Assembly (NCBI RefSeq): GCF_003473485.1
Contig: NC_053043.1
Span: forward strand, 41,578,576-41,642,575
Source of the DNA: Medicago truncatula
Taxonomy: Eukaryota > Streptophyta > Magnoliopsida > Fabales > Fabaceae
Direction: 5' to 3'
Length of the DNA: 64,000 nt
Shown here one piece after another: positions 13,271-24,959 of this stretch (its first letter is position 1; each line of letters starts with the position of its first letter). Below the pieces are notes generated by a model. The model saw nothing but the letters and a program-made list of their open reading frames with translations, was not told the origin of the DNA and ran no database searches. Both the position numbers and the translations under genes were made by a program.

Positions 13271-16200
13271 AATTTTTTTTTTTTTTTTGATAGAAATCAA
13301 AATGAAATTATATTACCACAACAATCAGCAGTTCAAAGCATAAGGTGTGCCTAGGAGACCACTAAAAAAAATTACAAGATGTCAGAAAAAATTAAAACAG
13401 AGAGAACACAAGTTAGCCAATGCCCAGGCAATCTAACGGGCTTGACCACCACCTCTGCATACCATAAACAAGCATAGCATTTTTAGCTTTTAGCCACCCT
13501 AAAGATAACAATTTGACCTTATCTAACAAGCGAGGAATAGTAGTAACAGTATTATTGAACAAGCGGTTGTTATGTTCATTCCGTATAACCCAAGAACACA
13601 AAAGCCAAATAAGCCGCATGAAAGAACTTTTAGCTTTTCCAACACATGTCATATGAGTAAACTGCACCAAGTGATCTGCAATAATATTAGAGTCCACCCC
13701 AAGACAACCAATCCACTCACGCACCAGTTGCCACAAAGATGCAAATGTAGAACATGATAAAAATAAATGATCGGCCGTCTCCACACCCTGAAACACAAAA
13801 GATATCATCCGCAGGAATAACACCACGAATAGCCAGGTTAGCTTTCGTAGGTAGTCGATCCCGAATAAGCCTCCAAGCAAAAACTGAGACCTTCAAAGGA
13901 ACTTGATTATACCAAACCAACTCAAAAGGTATGTCCATATGAGAAACATCACCGTCAGATAACAAATCATAGGCACCTCTCACGGAGTACCCCACAGCAG
14001 TATCAGATAGCCACTCCCATATATCTGAAACATTAGGAACCAAAGAGATATCAAATAGTAGAGCCATACACTCCTCTAGCAAAGCCTCCTCCCACGCCCA
14101 CAACCTACGCCGCCAACTCCACCCCTCCCCACCCTGCTCCAGACCCATAGAGAACAAAGTAGCCACTGTAATGGTTTTGTTCTCAGACAAGTCAAACAAG
14201 CGGGGAAACCGCACACTGAGCGGGGAACCGCCAATCCACCTATGCGACCAGAACAGAGTCGCTGCACCATCACCCACCCTCCGCCTAACACTATCACCAA
14301 ACCACCCACCACCTACGTCACTGTCACCATCACGAATCCTACCTACCTCCCGCCACCACGAAGAACCACTTCGGCCCCCCACCTCCAACCTCCCACCTAC
14401 TTCGCCATAACGGGCGACTAAAACATGATACCACAACCCTTCTCTATCAACTAACAACCTCCAACACCATTTACCTAGTAAAGCAACATTAAACTCCTTC
14501 AACTTCCTAACCCCCAAACCTCCATGCTCCATTTTAGAACACACAGTATTCCAACCTATCCAAGAAATTTTTCTAAAAACCTCACTCCCACCCCAAAAAA
14601 AAATTATTCAATAAAGATTCAATGGAAGAGATTATACCTGAAGGAGCTTTAAAGAAGGAAAAAGCATAGACAGGCAAAGAGGTCAGAACTGATTTGAGAA
14701 GGATCAAGCGGCCACCGAAAGAGAGAAATCTGTTATTCCATCCCGACAATCTAGATTTAATACGATTCACGATTGGTTCCCAAAACTGAAGTTTCCGCGG
14801 ATTACCACCTATGGGCAGGCCTAGATACATGAAAGGAATTTTTCCCACTTTACAACTCAACACCGTCGCTGCCTCATTCAACCAAGAATCAGAGATATTT
14901 AATCCCACCAACAGACTTTTATGGAAATTCACTTTCCCACCGGACATAGATTCAAAGATAACAAGAACTGCTCGAAGGGCCCGCACATTAGCCCAACTTT
15001 TGTTTCCTAATAACAGAGTGTCATCAGCAAATTGAAGATGAGATACCACGACCTGATTTACCGTACCAACCGCATACCTTGTGTATAAATTATTATCCAC
15101 CATTGCTTTCATCAAGATGTTAAGACCTTCAGCCGCAATCAGAAACATAAAAGGGGATAGGGGATCCCTTGACGGAGGCCTCTCTATAAATGAAACTCAT
15201 CCGTAGGGATGCCATTAACAAGAACAGCGGCTGTGGCAGTACTCACACATTCTCGAATCCACTTCCGCCACAAAACAGGAAAAGACATACCTTTCATAAC
15301 CGAATCCAAATAGCCCCAATCAACAGAGTCATATGCTTTTTCAAAATCCACTTTGAATAACATAAGCTCCTTTTTAAATTTACGAGCCTCGTCAACTACC
15401 TCATTTTCTATAAGAATGCCATCGAGAATGCCAACCTCAATCTGTTCGCTAACAATTTTGCTAAAATTTTATACATACATCCCACCAAAGATATCGGTCG
15501 AAAGTCGTTTAAACTCTGAGGATTATCCACCTTTGGAATTAGCGCAATGAACGTAGAGTTGATTCCTTTAGCCAACTTACCATTTCTGTGAAACTCGGAA
15601 ACAAACCTCATCACATCATCCTTCAACTCAAGCCAGAAATCTTTAATAAAACCAAAATTGACTTCATCCGGTCCTGGACTTTTAAAGCTATCACAGTCCC
15701 AAATAGCCTCCTTAACTTCGTCCATGGAAAACGGTTTGATAAGGCTCCTTCCTTCTCCCACTGACAGTGTCCGGAACTGAAGATTAGAAATGATCGGCCT
15801 CACTCCCTCTGGGGCCTTAAAATGCTGCACAAAATGATTGAACACCGCTTCTCTAACAGGATGAACACCTTCAACTCTCACTCCGTCAACCAACACTGAA
15901 TTAATGGCATTACGACGGCGACGCGAGGACAAAGTAGAATGAAAAAATTTAGAATTCGCATCACCTTCACGGAGCCAAAGATTCCTCGATTGCTGCCAAC
16001 AAATGCTAGTGTTAAGCCTAGACAAAGAGTGCAATTTTGCCAATCTTTCAAGGCCAATTTAATTAATTTGAACTTTTCTTTTAAGACATATCCGCCCCAC
16101 GCTTCCACTTGGAAGGACCTCCACTTATTCCTCACAAATTGCGTATAACCCCGTGTGTTTGACCAACATTTAGGAACCGAGACGGCCGCGGACCCCAATT

Positions 16201-16598
16201 TTCTTCGTCCACCGAAAGAAGCAAAGGAGAGTGGTCAGATAAGCCTCTCAAATGCGCAACTTGAACACAATTCGGCCACACTAAGCACCAATCTTCAGAC
16301 AGAAGAAACCTATCAATACGACTCATCGATTTTCCATCCCCTCTAAACCAAGTGAAGTTACGACCGCACAACGGAAGGTCAACCAACGCATTCTCAACTA
16401 TAAAATGATTAAACGGACCAAAATCCACCACACCTCCAGAAGTACTCACAGGACGTCTTTCTTCCCTGCACCTTACCGCATTAAAGTCACCACAGACACA
16501 CACCTTCTTACCTAGTAGACCCTGAATACGAGTCGTCAAAGAGTCCCATAAGACCTGTTTGTCAATGCCATTCCAAGGGGCGTACACGTTAAACAAGT
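13271..16598 (-). mobile_element. L1-type LINE, 5' truncated and frameshifted
   Basis: Read on the minus strand, pieces appear in the order expected for ORF2: endonuclease (16598 to about 16140, with FNVYAPWNG, VCGDFNAVR, SRIDRFL and LSDHSPLL), reverse transcriptase (about 16040-14580, with IPKVDNPQSLNDFRPISLVG, KVDFEKAYDSVDW and the catalytic FADD), then a zf-RVT C-terminal region (14544-13413, with WWREVGRI, FAWRLIRDRLPTKANL and WVIRNEHNNRLF). The frame changes near 15150, 15410 and 13800, so no intact protein is encoded. The plus-strand T run at 13272-13288 is the poly(A) tail. The 5' end stops at the Mutator-like element that begins at 16599. Nothing suggests current activity. Confidence 0.92.
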
Positions 16599-17485
16599 GA
16601 GAATTACTATTGACACATTGCATAAGGCTGAGACACACGAGTAAAATACATTTTTGCCTCCTCGACGGTTAACTGCCGAAGAATTCAAAAACCGGCTGCA
16701 GTTAACTGCTGAAGAAAACCTTGGTAGTTAACTGCCGAGGAAAACCTCGGTAGTTAACTATCGAGGATCTTCTGCTACCAAATTCAACCAAATTTATTCA
16801 ACAAAATCACAAGTAAGTAATTATAATGCTATTAACTTACATTTTAGTTGTTATAAATGTTTTTACTTTTTAGTTTTTGAGTAGATTTATTTTATTTTTG
16901 TTTTTGAGTAGATTTACATAGTATAATTCATTTTTAGAGAAAATGTTAGTTGCTTAATTTAGTTAAAATGTTTGTATGATGTTTATGGTATAGTTTAAAA
17001 TTTTAGGGTTATATTTTAACTTGGTGTTTTATGTTTATTTTTTTATTTTAGTTTTTAATTAGATTTACTTGTTATAAATCATTTTTAGATTAGATGTTAG
17101 TTGATTAATTTAGTTAAAATGTTTGCATGATGATTATGTTATAGTTTAAAATTTTAGGGTTATATTTTAATTTGGTGTTTTATATTTTTTATTTTATTTT
17201 AGTAAGATTATATGATTTATTTTAAGAGTATATATAAGTTGAATAATTTTGTTATATTTTACGTTATAACAAAAAAAAATTATGTTAAACATAAGTTGAA
17301 TGATTTATGTTATAGTATATGATTAATTTTTTTTTATTTTAGTAAGAGTATATGATTTATAATTTTAGGGTTATTTTTATGATTTTTAGAGTCTATGTAT
17401 AATTTTCACATCAAGTGTTTGATGAAATGTTTGAATGAGTTTTTCATTGATTGTTTTTAATTTCTTATTGTGTAGATTTGGAACA

Positions 17486-17833
17486 ATGGGCGGGTGGATC
17501 GACGTTCATGCACAATTCAACAGCGGAGAACCTCAGAGGTTGAAGGTTCGGTGCCTTGGAGTAACGTTAAGAGGTCTCAAGGATGAACTGACTCAATTCA
17601 ACCAAGGAGTCAACCCCAGAGACACAAGGAGGGTGGAACACGTTCGGTATAAACGTCCAACGCTCGACGAGGGGAGAGTATCATTCACTTGGGTGGAATT
17701 CACGAACGACGAAAACCTGACGAGCATGTTTTGGGAGCACAACATGTTCCAGTGGAGCGATATGTGGGTGATGTTGCTGAGATCAACTGAAGATATCATC
17801 AAAAGTTTGATTCCGCCAGAAGATCGTCATTAG
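17486..17833 (+). CDS. Mutator-like element ORF, 115 aa, unknown function
   Basis: The frame follows a splice acceptor (TTATTGTGTAG, ending 17475), which implies a non-coding first exon near the left inverted end. The protein starts MGGWIDVHAQFNSGEPQRLK. Its centre reads INQG-like FNQGVNPRDTRRVEHVRY, and its end is FTNDENLTSMFWEHNMF followed by LRSTEDIIKSLIPPEDRH. I recall similar N-terminal segments in plant Mutator-type transposases and related mobile-domain proteins, where they precede the zinc finger and catalytic core, but I cannot confirm this without a search. No DDE residues or zinc-finger motif is present. The ATG at 17486 was preferred to the upstream in-frame codons because those lie before the splice acceptor. 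The stop codon is followed 24 bp later by the first foldback, so one transcript could carry both. Confidence 0.55.
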   Translation: MGGWIDVHAQFNSGEPQRLKVRCLGVTLRGLKDELTQFNQGVNPRDTRRVEHVRYKRPTLDEGRVSFTWVEFTNDENLTSMFWEHNMFQWSDMWVMLLRSTEDIIKSLIPPEDRH

Positions 17834-17857
17834 GTACGGAATGAATGCACCTTTTAG

Positions 17858-18163
17858 CTACAACAATTGTCTTCCTTTGAATGGGGTAATTCAAACTTGC
17901 CAAACGGCAGGTCTCCAATATTCAACCGGCATTTCCATTGTTCCTGTCAAAAGATTAAATTCTTGTTAGGCCGGTTTAAATGAAGGTATTGAAGTGTCAA
18001 GGAATGGACCTCATTCTTTTGACATTTGAATACCATCATTTAATCCCGCCTAACAAGAATTTAATCTTTTGAATGGAACATTGGGAATGCCGATCGAATA
18101 TTTGAGTCCTGCTGCTTGGCAAGTTTGAATTTACCACATTCAAAGGTAAGACAATTGTTGTAG
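17858..18163. repeat. Long foldback 1 in the Mutator-like element
   Basis: The left arm starts CTACAACAATTGTCTTCC and the right arm ends with its complement, AAGACAATTGTTGTAG. Pairing continues through AATTCAAACTTG, GATTAAATTCTTGTTAGGC and up to the centre near 18010, so about 150 bases can pair with about 150 with scattered mismatches and almost no loop. This is far longer and more complete than a typical plant miRNA hairpin arm. If transcribed, it would form a double-stranded RNA stem. Confidence 0.8.
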
Positions 18164-18180
18164 TTGGGAGGTACAAACGT

Positions 18181-18362
18181 CCAACTGCAACAATTGTCTT
18201 CCTCTGAATTTGGTAATTCAAACTTGTCAAGTGTCAAGGATTGCACCTCATTCTTTTGACACTTGAATACCATCATTCAAGATGCTTATCGGATGCTGGA
18301 GTCTTGTTGTTTAGCAAGTTTGAATTTGCCCCATTCAGTGGTAAGATAATTGTTGCAGTTGG
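18181..18362. repeat. Foldback 2, related to foldback 1
   Basis: Starts CCAACTGCAACAATTGTC and ends GATAATTGTTGCAGTTGG. Arms share AATTCAAACTTG and the central CAAGTGTCAAGGATTGCACC / TTTTGACACTTG with foldback 1, but the left arm lacks about 50 bases present in the right, leaving an asymmetric bulge. It begins 17 bp after foldback 1 and is a diverged tandem copy of it. Confidence 0.7.
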
Positions 18363-18630
18363 AAGGTACATTCCGGAATGTAATGTAATGCAATGTAATG
18401 TGATAACATATATTTTGTTTTGAATGGAACAATAATTATCTTATTTATTCACTTTTCGAATTTATTTATTCATTACGCAATTTTAATTAGTTGAATTCAC
18501 GTTATATTTAATTAGTTTTTATTCGAATACGCAATTATTCAAAACACGACTTTAATCGAAATTATTCCAAATGCGATTTTATTTTAATCATAAAAAAATC
18601 CAAAACAATTAGGCATTAAAACCATTACAT

Positions 18631-18881
18631 TCATTCTTCCTCGTCACACAAGTCAATCGGGTTGCCCACTACAGTCCCTGGGGCACCTTGTTTTGGTTGA
18701 GGACCAAAATAGCATGTCCTCCCGCTCCTCCTCAACCTCGAGTAATTGTACACCGGCACCTTCGAACCTTTTTTTTTTCTTTTCGGAACCATCACAAACA
18801 ATTTTGTGCCACGTCATAGACGATTTTTCTTTGTTCTTCTCATCACCCTGAACGTTACCCTGATTTGATTCTGAGACATAT
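18631..18881 (-). pseudogene. Decayed convergent exon in the Mutator-like element
   Basis: On the minus strand an acceptor (TTTTTTAATGTAG) precedes two open pieces in different frames. The first runs SESNQGNVQGDEKNKEKSSM and onward to CDGSEKKKK. The second reads GSKVPVYNYSRLRRSGRTCY, then FGPQPKQGAPGTVVGNP, and ends LCDEEE and TGA. They switch frame at a run of ten A at about 18769-18778, which points to an indel in that run. The peptide is basic with an acidic tail and I do not recognise it. It reads towards the + strand ORF, as mudrA and mudrB do in maize MuDR. The region up to about 19190 would hold its intron. Confidence 0.4.
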
Positions 18882-19659
18882 CTACATTAAAAAAAATGGC
18901 GATCAAAACCTAACTAAACAACAATGCCATAAAATCGTAAAATCAAAAACTAAACCTAAACTATCATCAAAACCTACACCTAAAACTAAACAATTATAAT
19001 AATTCTACAACGATTCATCAAAACCTAAACCTAACAATTCAATAAAAGTTCTCTAACAATTCTAACCATTCTAACCTAAACTATCCTAACATATCATAAA
19101 ATCAAGAAAACCTATATAATCGAACCTATATAATCGAAATTTAACAAAAAAAAAAACAATTCGACCACAAAACAACAATGCAATAGGATTAAAAAAACTT
19201 ACTTGTTTTTGTGATTGAAATTGGCTTGGAATGACTTGAAATTGCTCAAAATCACAACTTGGAGATCAAAAAACGTAACAATGGAGTTTTGGAAACTCTC
19301 ATGTCTGTTCTGTTCTTATAACAAATTTTCGGCAGTTAACTACCGATATTTTCCTCGGCAGTTAACTGCAGCTGGTTTTTGAATTCCTCGGCAGTTAACT
19401 ACCGAGGGGGCAAAAGCGTATTTTACTCGTGTGTCTCAACCTTATGCAATGTGTCAACAACAATTCTCTTCTCAAGTTTCATTGATGATAATAATCACCT
19501 CTTGGAAAAAAGAAAAAACAATCGAAAATTACTAACTGATCTAATCGAATTTTACACATAAAAATAGTATGACGAGTTAGAACCTACGGAAAACTTTGAG
19601 GTGTTTAATGAGCGGCTTTTAGTTTCATATGCACAATAGTAAAAAGACTTGATGGGAAT

Positions 19660-19789
19660 CCAGAAGTCGTAGCTCAACCCGAAATTGTTAGGCCGGATGT
19701 CGTGATCGAGGTTCGAACTCCGGTACCTCCACTTGTGTGTGTGAATTTATAATGGCTTTGTCATTTCATCTATCTACCAAAAAAGAAAA
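19660..19789 (+). mobile_element. tRNA-derived SINE, second copy
   Basis: Same family as the copy at 2465-2604: CCAGAAGTCGTAGCTCAACC at the left, GAGGTTCGAACTCCGGTACC as B box, GTGTGTGTGAATTTATAATG and CATCTATCTACC near the 3' end, then an A-rich tail. Flanks AAAAAGACTTGATGGGAAT (19641-19659) and AAAAAGACTTGAAGGGAAT (19790-19808) match at 18 of 19 positions and are the target duplication. Confidence 0.85.
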
Positions 19790-19808
19790 AAAAAGACTTG
19801 AAGGGAAT

Positions 19809-22800
19809 AAATTATGATAGATTGTCATGCGTTTTTTACTTTTAGTTTTTACTACATTAATCTAGTTCCATTTTGGTCTTAAATTGGTCATTTGTATTAG
19901 TAAAAGTGTGAGCCCTAATGTTTAAGACGATAAAATACACACATTATTGCTCTTTTTCATCATACTAAGTTAAAAAGTATTTATGTGAACGTTTACTGCT
20001 AACTTGGTAGATTTAAATTCACCGTTCTTAAAACTATAATTCATGCGTGTATTATTCAGTATTAATTTGAAACAAAATTGATCAATGACTTGATTTATAA
20101 AATTGCTGATGAAATATTTATCTATAAAATTTAAATTGAATTGACAAACAATAAGAAGAAAGTGTATGTGATCATATATGGTGTCATAAATACTTTTGAA
20201 CATTTCACTTTAAATGGTCTTGTAAGCATATTATGAAAAAGTAGATGGAAAAAAGAAAGAATCAATTTGTTAGAAAAAAAATAAATTAACGAACTAAATT
20301 GTTTACTTTCACAGATTTAAACCTAAAAAATTCTACTTGATCAACAACTAAAAAATTCATAAACTACATTCAAACCCTATACAATTTATACTTAATCAAC
20401 AACTAAAAACTCTAACCTTCAAAATCTAAATGAGAGAAAGTTAACACTTACTTGTTGCATTTGAGAAGAAATGTAACAACAAATATAATGTATTTGACGT
20501 TTGTTTGACGGAAATCAATGGTTGAAATAAGGAGAGTATTTGAATGTCAAGAACTCAAAATTTTTAAGTTTGAAATCATGTGTCAAACGTATGAGAATAG
20601 AGTCTTTGTTTTGGTATTATTCTAGAATAGGCCGGGATGTATCTTAAGATACCTAGTGATCGGTAGATAACTTCCAATTCCATCAGATCGTAATGTCTGA
20701 TCGTTGTATAAATGACAATTTTAGAATTTTGAGGTGCATGTGAGTAATTAGTGGGACCAAAAAAGCAAATTCCAAGACTCGGATCTTACCACTGGACCTC
20801 GACGAAATTCATTTAGTAAAGGCCCAACAACTGTTTTTATTAGCCCAAACAATAATGTTTGAATTTGATTCAATCTATGAAAATTGTTTTTCACACTTCA
20901 CTCAATGTTAAGAAATGACAAATTTAATCTCAAATTTCATCGATAGTTAATTACCATCGGTTAAAATTCATCGGCAGTTAACTGCCGATGGAGTTATATT
21001 GATAATTTCGTGGTGTTTTATAACATCAATTTTCTCAATCTATACTTATGATTCAAAGATGACTTCCTTTTTATGCTTTTTTTTTTTTTTTTGTGTGTAT
21101 GCTTGTTTAAGTAATTAAGTACATCCGTTTTTGGTTTGACGCCAATGTAATGGAATTGATGTTATTTTAAGCATTTGTTTTATGGTTGTTTACTTTCTTA
21201 AGTTACCCATGTAAGCTATGATGCACGATGACCTTCAAATTCAAATTATTTTGAAGAATTCAAAATAAAATTCATCATGCATTAGTGTTTACTCAGCAAA
21301 ACTTAATATATGATTCCATTTTTATAAAAGCTTGACAGTGAGACATTCTCGATCCTTAATTATGAAATACTAAATTATTTAGAGAGGGGTAGCTCCCCCT
21401 TAAAAAAAATTCATACAAGAAACAGCATGTTCATACTATTTTATTTTTTTAAAGAAGCATGTTCATACTTGAAATGTAACAATTGGTCACTATCATGCTT
21501 AGTTGCTATGTGTATATTTATCAAGAATTATTTTATATTCTGCAAGTGTCTTCCCTCCAGCTTGGGTCATGCTTGAAGGATGGAGATTGGAGAGTTGTGT
21601 GTGTGTGGTGTCATAAACAAAATATTAATATAATAAATAAAATGTATCATATCATAACCATACATAAATAATAAGCTCTGAATCACCGATCTTTGTTCGT
21701 ATCTTGAGCTTGAATGTGGTTGTTAAATAAAATTTGTTGTTAAAAAAAAAAAAAACATAAATAATAAGCTGATAGTTGGGATTGTACCCCTTTTAGCCTC
21801 CCATGCCTAACTTCCCCTATATATACACATCTTATTATATGTGGAATGCATTATTTCTAAATATTATGCCTGATTATGTTTAAAATAAAACCGTCCACTT
21901 TACTACTATGTATGTTATTGTACCAAAACATTAATTGGTTCATCTAATTATAAGTTTAGAAAAAACAAATTCATGTGAGGATGCCTAATTAACCTCAAAT
22001 GAACATCATATCAGCAAGATGTGTTTGCGATTAAGACACGCTAATTCACACGGCATTGCAAATTAAGCACTTAAACAGTTGGCAGGAAATTTCCATTTTT
22101 TTAACAAAAATATTTCTTTTTATATGCTTAAACTTTTATACGTAAGTAACCATAACAAAATCTCTTATGTATATTGTTATTGCAGTTAGAAGTTGTGGAG
22201 GAATTTTGATAGAAAAGTTTGCTCACGAGTTAGGCGTGAGGTATTAAAGTATAAAAGTGCTAACTACTAGCTATGGGAGTGAGATAAATTCCATCCAAAC
22301 AAAAAAAGGAGTGAGATAAACATAGTTGTGTTCTCATCACTAAACCTAACATATATTAATAAAAAGTAAACCTAACATATTTAAGGTAGAATATAATCGG
22401 TACCAATTCATTTTCGTTGGATGAAGTAACGACGTACGAAAGACGAATTAGGTAAAGTTATTTATATCTTATCCGACCCTAATATTAGACTGAGCTATAT
22501 TAACCTGATAAAATTCAATAAAGTACTTGTACAAGTTCAATAGGATGATGCAACGGCACTAATAATTGTTTATATATGTGATTTTATAATTGTCTCATGG
22601 CTCACAATAATGTCTTAATTCTCTTTTTATTTTATCATTAAACTTCAAATTTTTTACCTACAAATAAGTAAAAATAATAGAAATTGGATACTTTTTTAAT
22701 GGTGATAGGATCTCCGAAGGGACTATCCGACTATGGGATCCACTTATGGGGGAAGGATTGGGGAAATACAAGAACGAGAGCATTTTAGATGGCGGAGACG

Positions 22801-24103
22801 GGGAACAGGAAAGTACACTCCACCCCTATCCCCACTCCATTGACATCTTTAAATGGAGCAACAACTTAGTGGTCGAGTTCAAAACTTCAATTCAACTCCA
22901 TTTAAATAACAGATGTAACAGAACGGCTAACGGTCTCGACTCATTCACCACCTCTAGAAGTTTGTAAAGTTAAACACTTGCCGCATGGCCTTAGTTGCAA
23001 AAAGGCTGCGCAGTCACCTTTCTCATCTCATCTCACAAGTTGAGTACAAAAAGTGATAAGGAAGAATGCTGCACTTTCTAATCCCTTTCTATCTTTGTTT
23101 TTCTCTTTCACTAATAATATAAAGTAGATAATTACTAATATTTTTTCTTTATCTTTCTCAAAAGGAAGTGGTGGACGTAAAGGCAGAAAAACTTGCACAT
23201 ACCAATATGTCACTAACAGGTTATGGCAGCATCCAATAGTTCTTACATTACGTGCCTCACACAACACAACTTACTACCATTAATTTCCTACGCTAAGAAT
23301 CTATGCCGTCCATTTTTGCTTGATAATTTCTATTCTTTTTATTCCGCAAACTTCACTGTTCATTGAACCTTTGTTGTAAATGCATGTCACTTGCATATAC
23401 ATCACTCTCTTTTGATTCCCAGTTGCCTCATGCACTTTGATTGAATCTAATTGTTTTTTGAAAGAAAAAAAGTATATAATATATATATATAATGTGGTTG
23501 ATGTGTATTTTGAGATATTTCAATCCACGTAGGATAATTTGTGTTCTTTAAAGTCTTTTATATACAAAAGTTGCGATATGGTCTTCTAAGTAAGGTATAG
23601 TAAGAGGACATCATTTGTGTGCACAAGATTAAGCCAAAATCCTCCAATTTATTTGTTCCGCCCATGCATGAACACACGATTTTTATGAACTTTTGTGTTT
23701 AAATTACACGATAAAAAGGAATGAGAATCTTTTACCATGGACCATTAAAAGTTTAATTAGTATACTCTTAACTTTATTAGGGTATGATTATTTTACATAA
23801 ACATCCGATAATGTTTTTATATTTATTAATTGACGTGGCAATATATTACTGATTGTGTACAATAATTGTATACTGACAGAGTATATTAATTAAATTCAAA
23901 TCGTTAATTAATTTTGATTGAAACCTTGAAGTATGGTTCCTCTTAATTATCATTTTCTTTTTTTACTTTCCTCCTCTTCACGTAATATTCTCTTTTTTTT
24001 TTTGTTACAATCTTCACATAACATTCTTCCTAGGGTATATCTCCTATATTATATATTATAAAATGTTAAATAGTGCTTCTGGGGTTAGTTATAAAAAGAA
24101 GTA
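19809..24103. other. Intergenic, no gene seen
   Basis: AT-rich sequence with short chance frames only. One orphan copy of the palindromic inverted-end motif of the Mutator-like element lies at 20969-20990. Positions about 22690-22970 are less AT-rich but carry no recognisable domain. Confidence 0.6.
20969..20990. repeat. Perfect 22-bp palindrome, core GGCAGTTAACTGCC
   Basis: The 22 bases equal their own reverse complement. The core matches the words repeated in the inverted ends of the Mutator-like element at 16599-19468. A degenerate copy (GATAGTTAATTACCATC) lies just left at 20942-20958. Confidence 0.75.
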
Positions 24104-24253
24104 CTTTCTCCGGCCACTATTAGTATAAACAAAAATCAATTATTTAGATTCATTCAATAAATGATGTATTTAATCAATAAATAGACCAAATACATCATTT
24201 ATTGAATGAACCTAAAAAAATTGATTTTTACTTATATCAATGACCGGAGAAAG
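24104..24253. mobile_element. Stowaway-like MITE
   Basis: A near-complete foldback of 150 bp flanked by TA on both sides. Ends are CTTTCTCCGGCCACTATTAG and its partner ATCAATGACCGGAGAAAG. Internal arms pair through AAATACATCATTTATTGAAT. Confidence 0.8.
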
Positions 24254-24439
24254 TATATAATAAGAATTTCTTTGAAACTTGTGTAATTGAATATTTAAAA
24301 ATGTAGAAATTTTGTTTTCAATGCAAAACTTACATTTTTGGTTTTCTTAATTAGTGTCGTGCAGACACTAGTTAGTATGACCCTTTATAAAATAGCAGAC
24401 AAATAAGAAAGCAAAAAAGAAATGAAGTTTTAGATTAAA

Positions 24440-24959
24440 GGGTTAAATATGTTTTTAGTTCCTATAAAATTGGGACCTTTTAAGTTTAGTCTTTACTTAA
24501 TTTTAATAGTTCCTTAATTTTAATAGTTCTTTTAGTCCTTAAAATAAATTTTTTCCAATCAGTATTAGTCCCTTCTCAATTCAAATTTGTTTAATTTATG
24601 CTTAAACTCTTGAGTTGTTGAACAATTTTTCGCAGACGTGTTAAGAACATTACTAAAAGTTTCTCTACAAAAAATTGTCGCGAAATTTGATTTCTACGTC
24701 CAGAATTTGTTAATTTTATCTTTAACTTTTGTCATTTTTAAAAATTCATATTTAATAGTTCTTTCATAGTGTTATAAACTTGTCATAAAAAAATCGTTCA
24801 AAAATTTAAGAGTTTAAGGATAATTAAACAAACTTTGTCGTAACAAGGACTAAAATTAGAAGTAATTTTTTTTGTAGGGACTAAAAAACCTATTAAAATT
24901 AAGTAAGGACTAAACTTAAAAGTTCTCAATTTTATAGGGATCAAAAACATAATTAACCT
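24440..24959. mobile_element. Mutator-type MITE, 520 bp
   Basis: Inverted ends GGGTTAAATATGTTTTTAG and, complemented, AGGTTAATTATGTTTTTGATC. Nine-base flanks TAGATTAAA and TAAATTAAA match at eight of nine, as expected for Mutator-type insertion. The element at 41745-42615 has the same ends. Confidence 0.75.

Larger units (their letters stand above)
16599..19468. mobile_element. Mutator-like element with long inverted ends
   Basis: The two ends are inverted copies of over 100 bp. From outside in they read GAGAATT, TTGACACATTGCATAAGG, GAGACACACGAGTAAAATAC and then repeated palindromic words GGCAGTTAACTGCC. Candidate 9-bp flanks TAAACAAGT (16590-16598) and TTCTCAAGT (19469-19477) match at six of nine positions, so a target duplication is only suggestive. 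The inside holds a + strand ORF (17486-17833), two long foldbacks (17858-18362) and a decayed convergent exon on the minus strand (18631-18881). This resembles Mutator architecture, with long inverted ends and convergent genes, but no transposase catalytic domain is present. The element is probably non-autonomous. The inverted match spills into sequence that reads as LINE, so the outer border could be off by up to about 30 bp. Confidence 0.7.

Noticed and set aside
12995-13354. 119-codon plus-strand frame rich in Gly, Val, Glu
   Set aside because: Antisense shadow of the Pro/Ser/Thr-rich SMG8 N-terminus; it runs into the LINE tail.
18036-18276. Minus-strand frames of 64 and 71 codons
   Set aside because: They lie inside the foldbacks and mirror one another; the inverted repeat explains them.
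22746-22967. 73-codon plus-strand frame
   Set aside because: No domain, no splice partners and no flanking gene signals.
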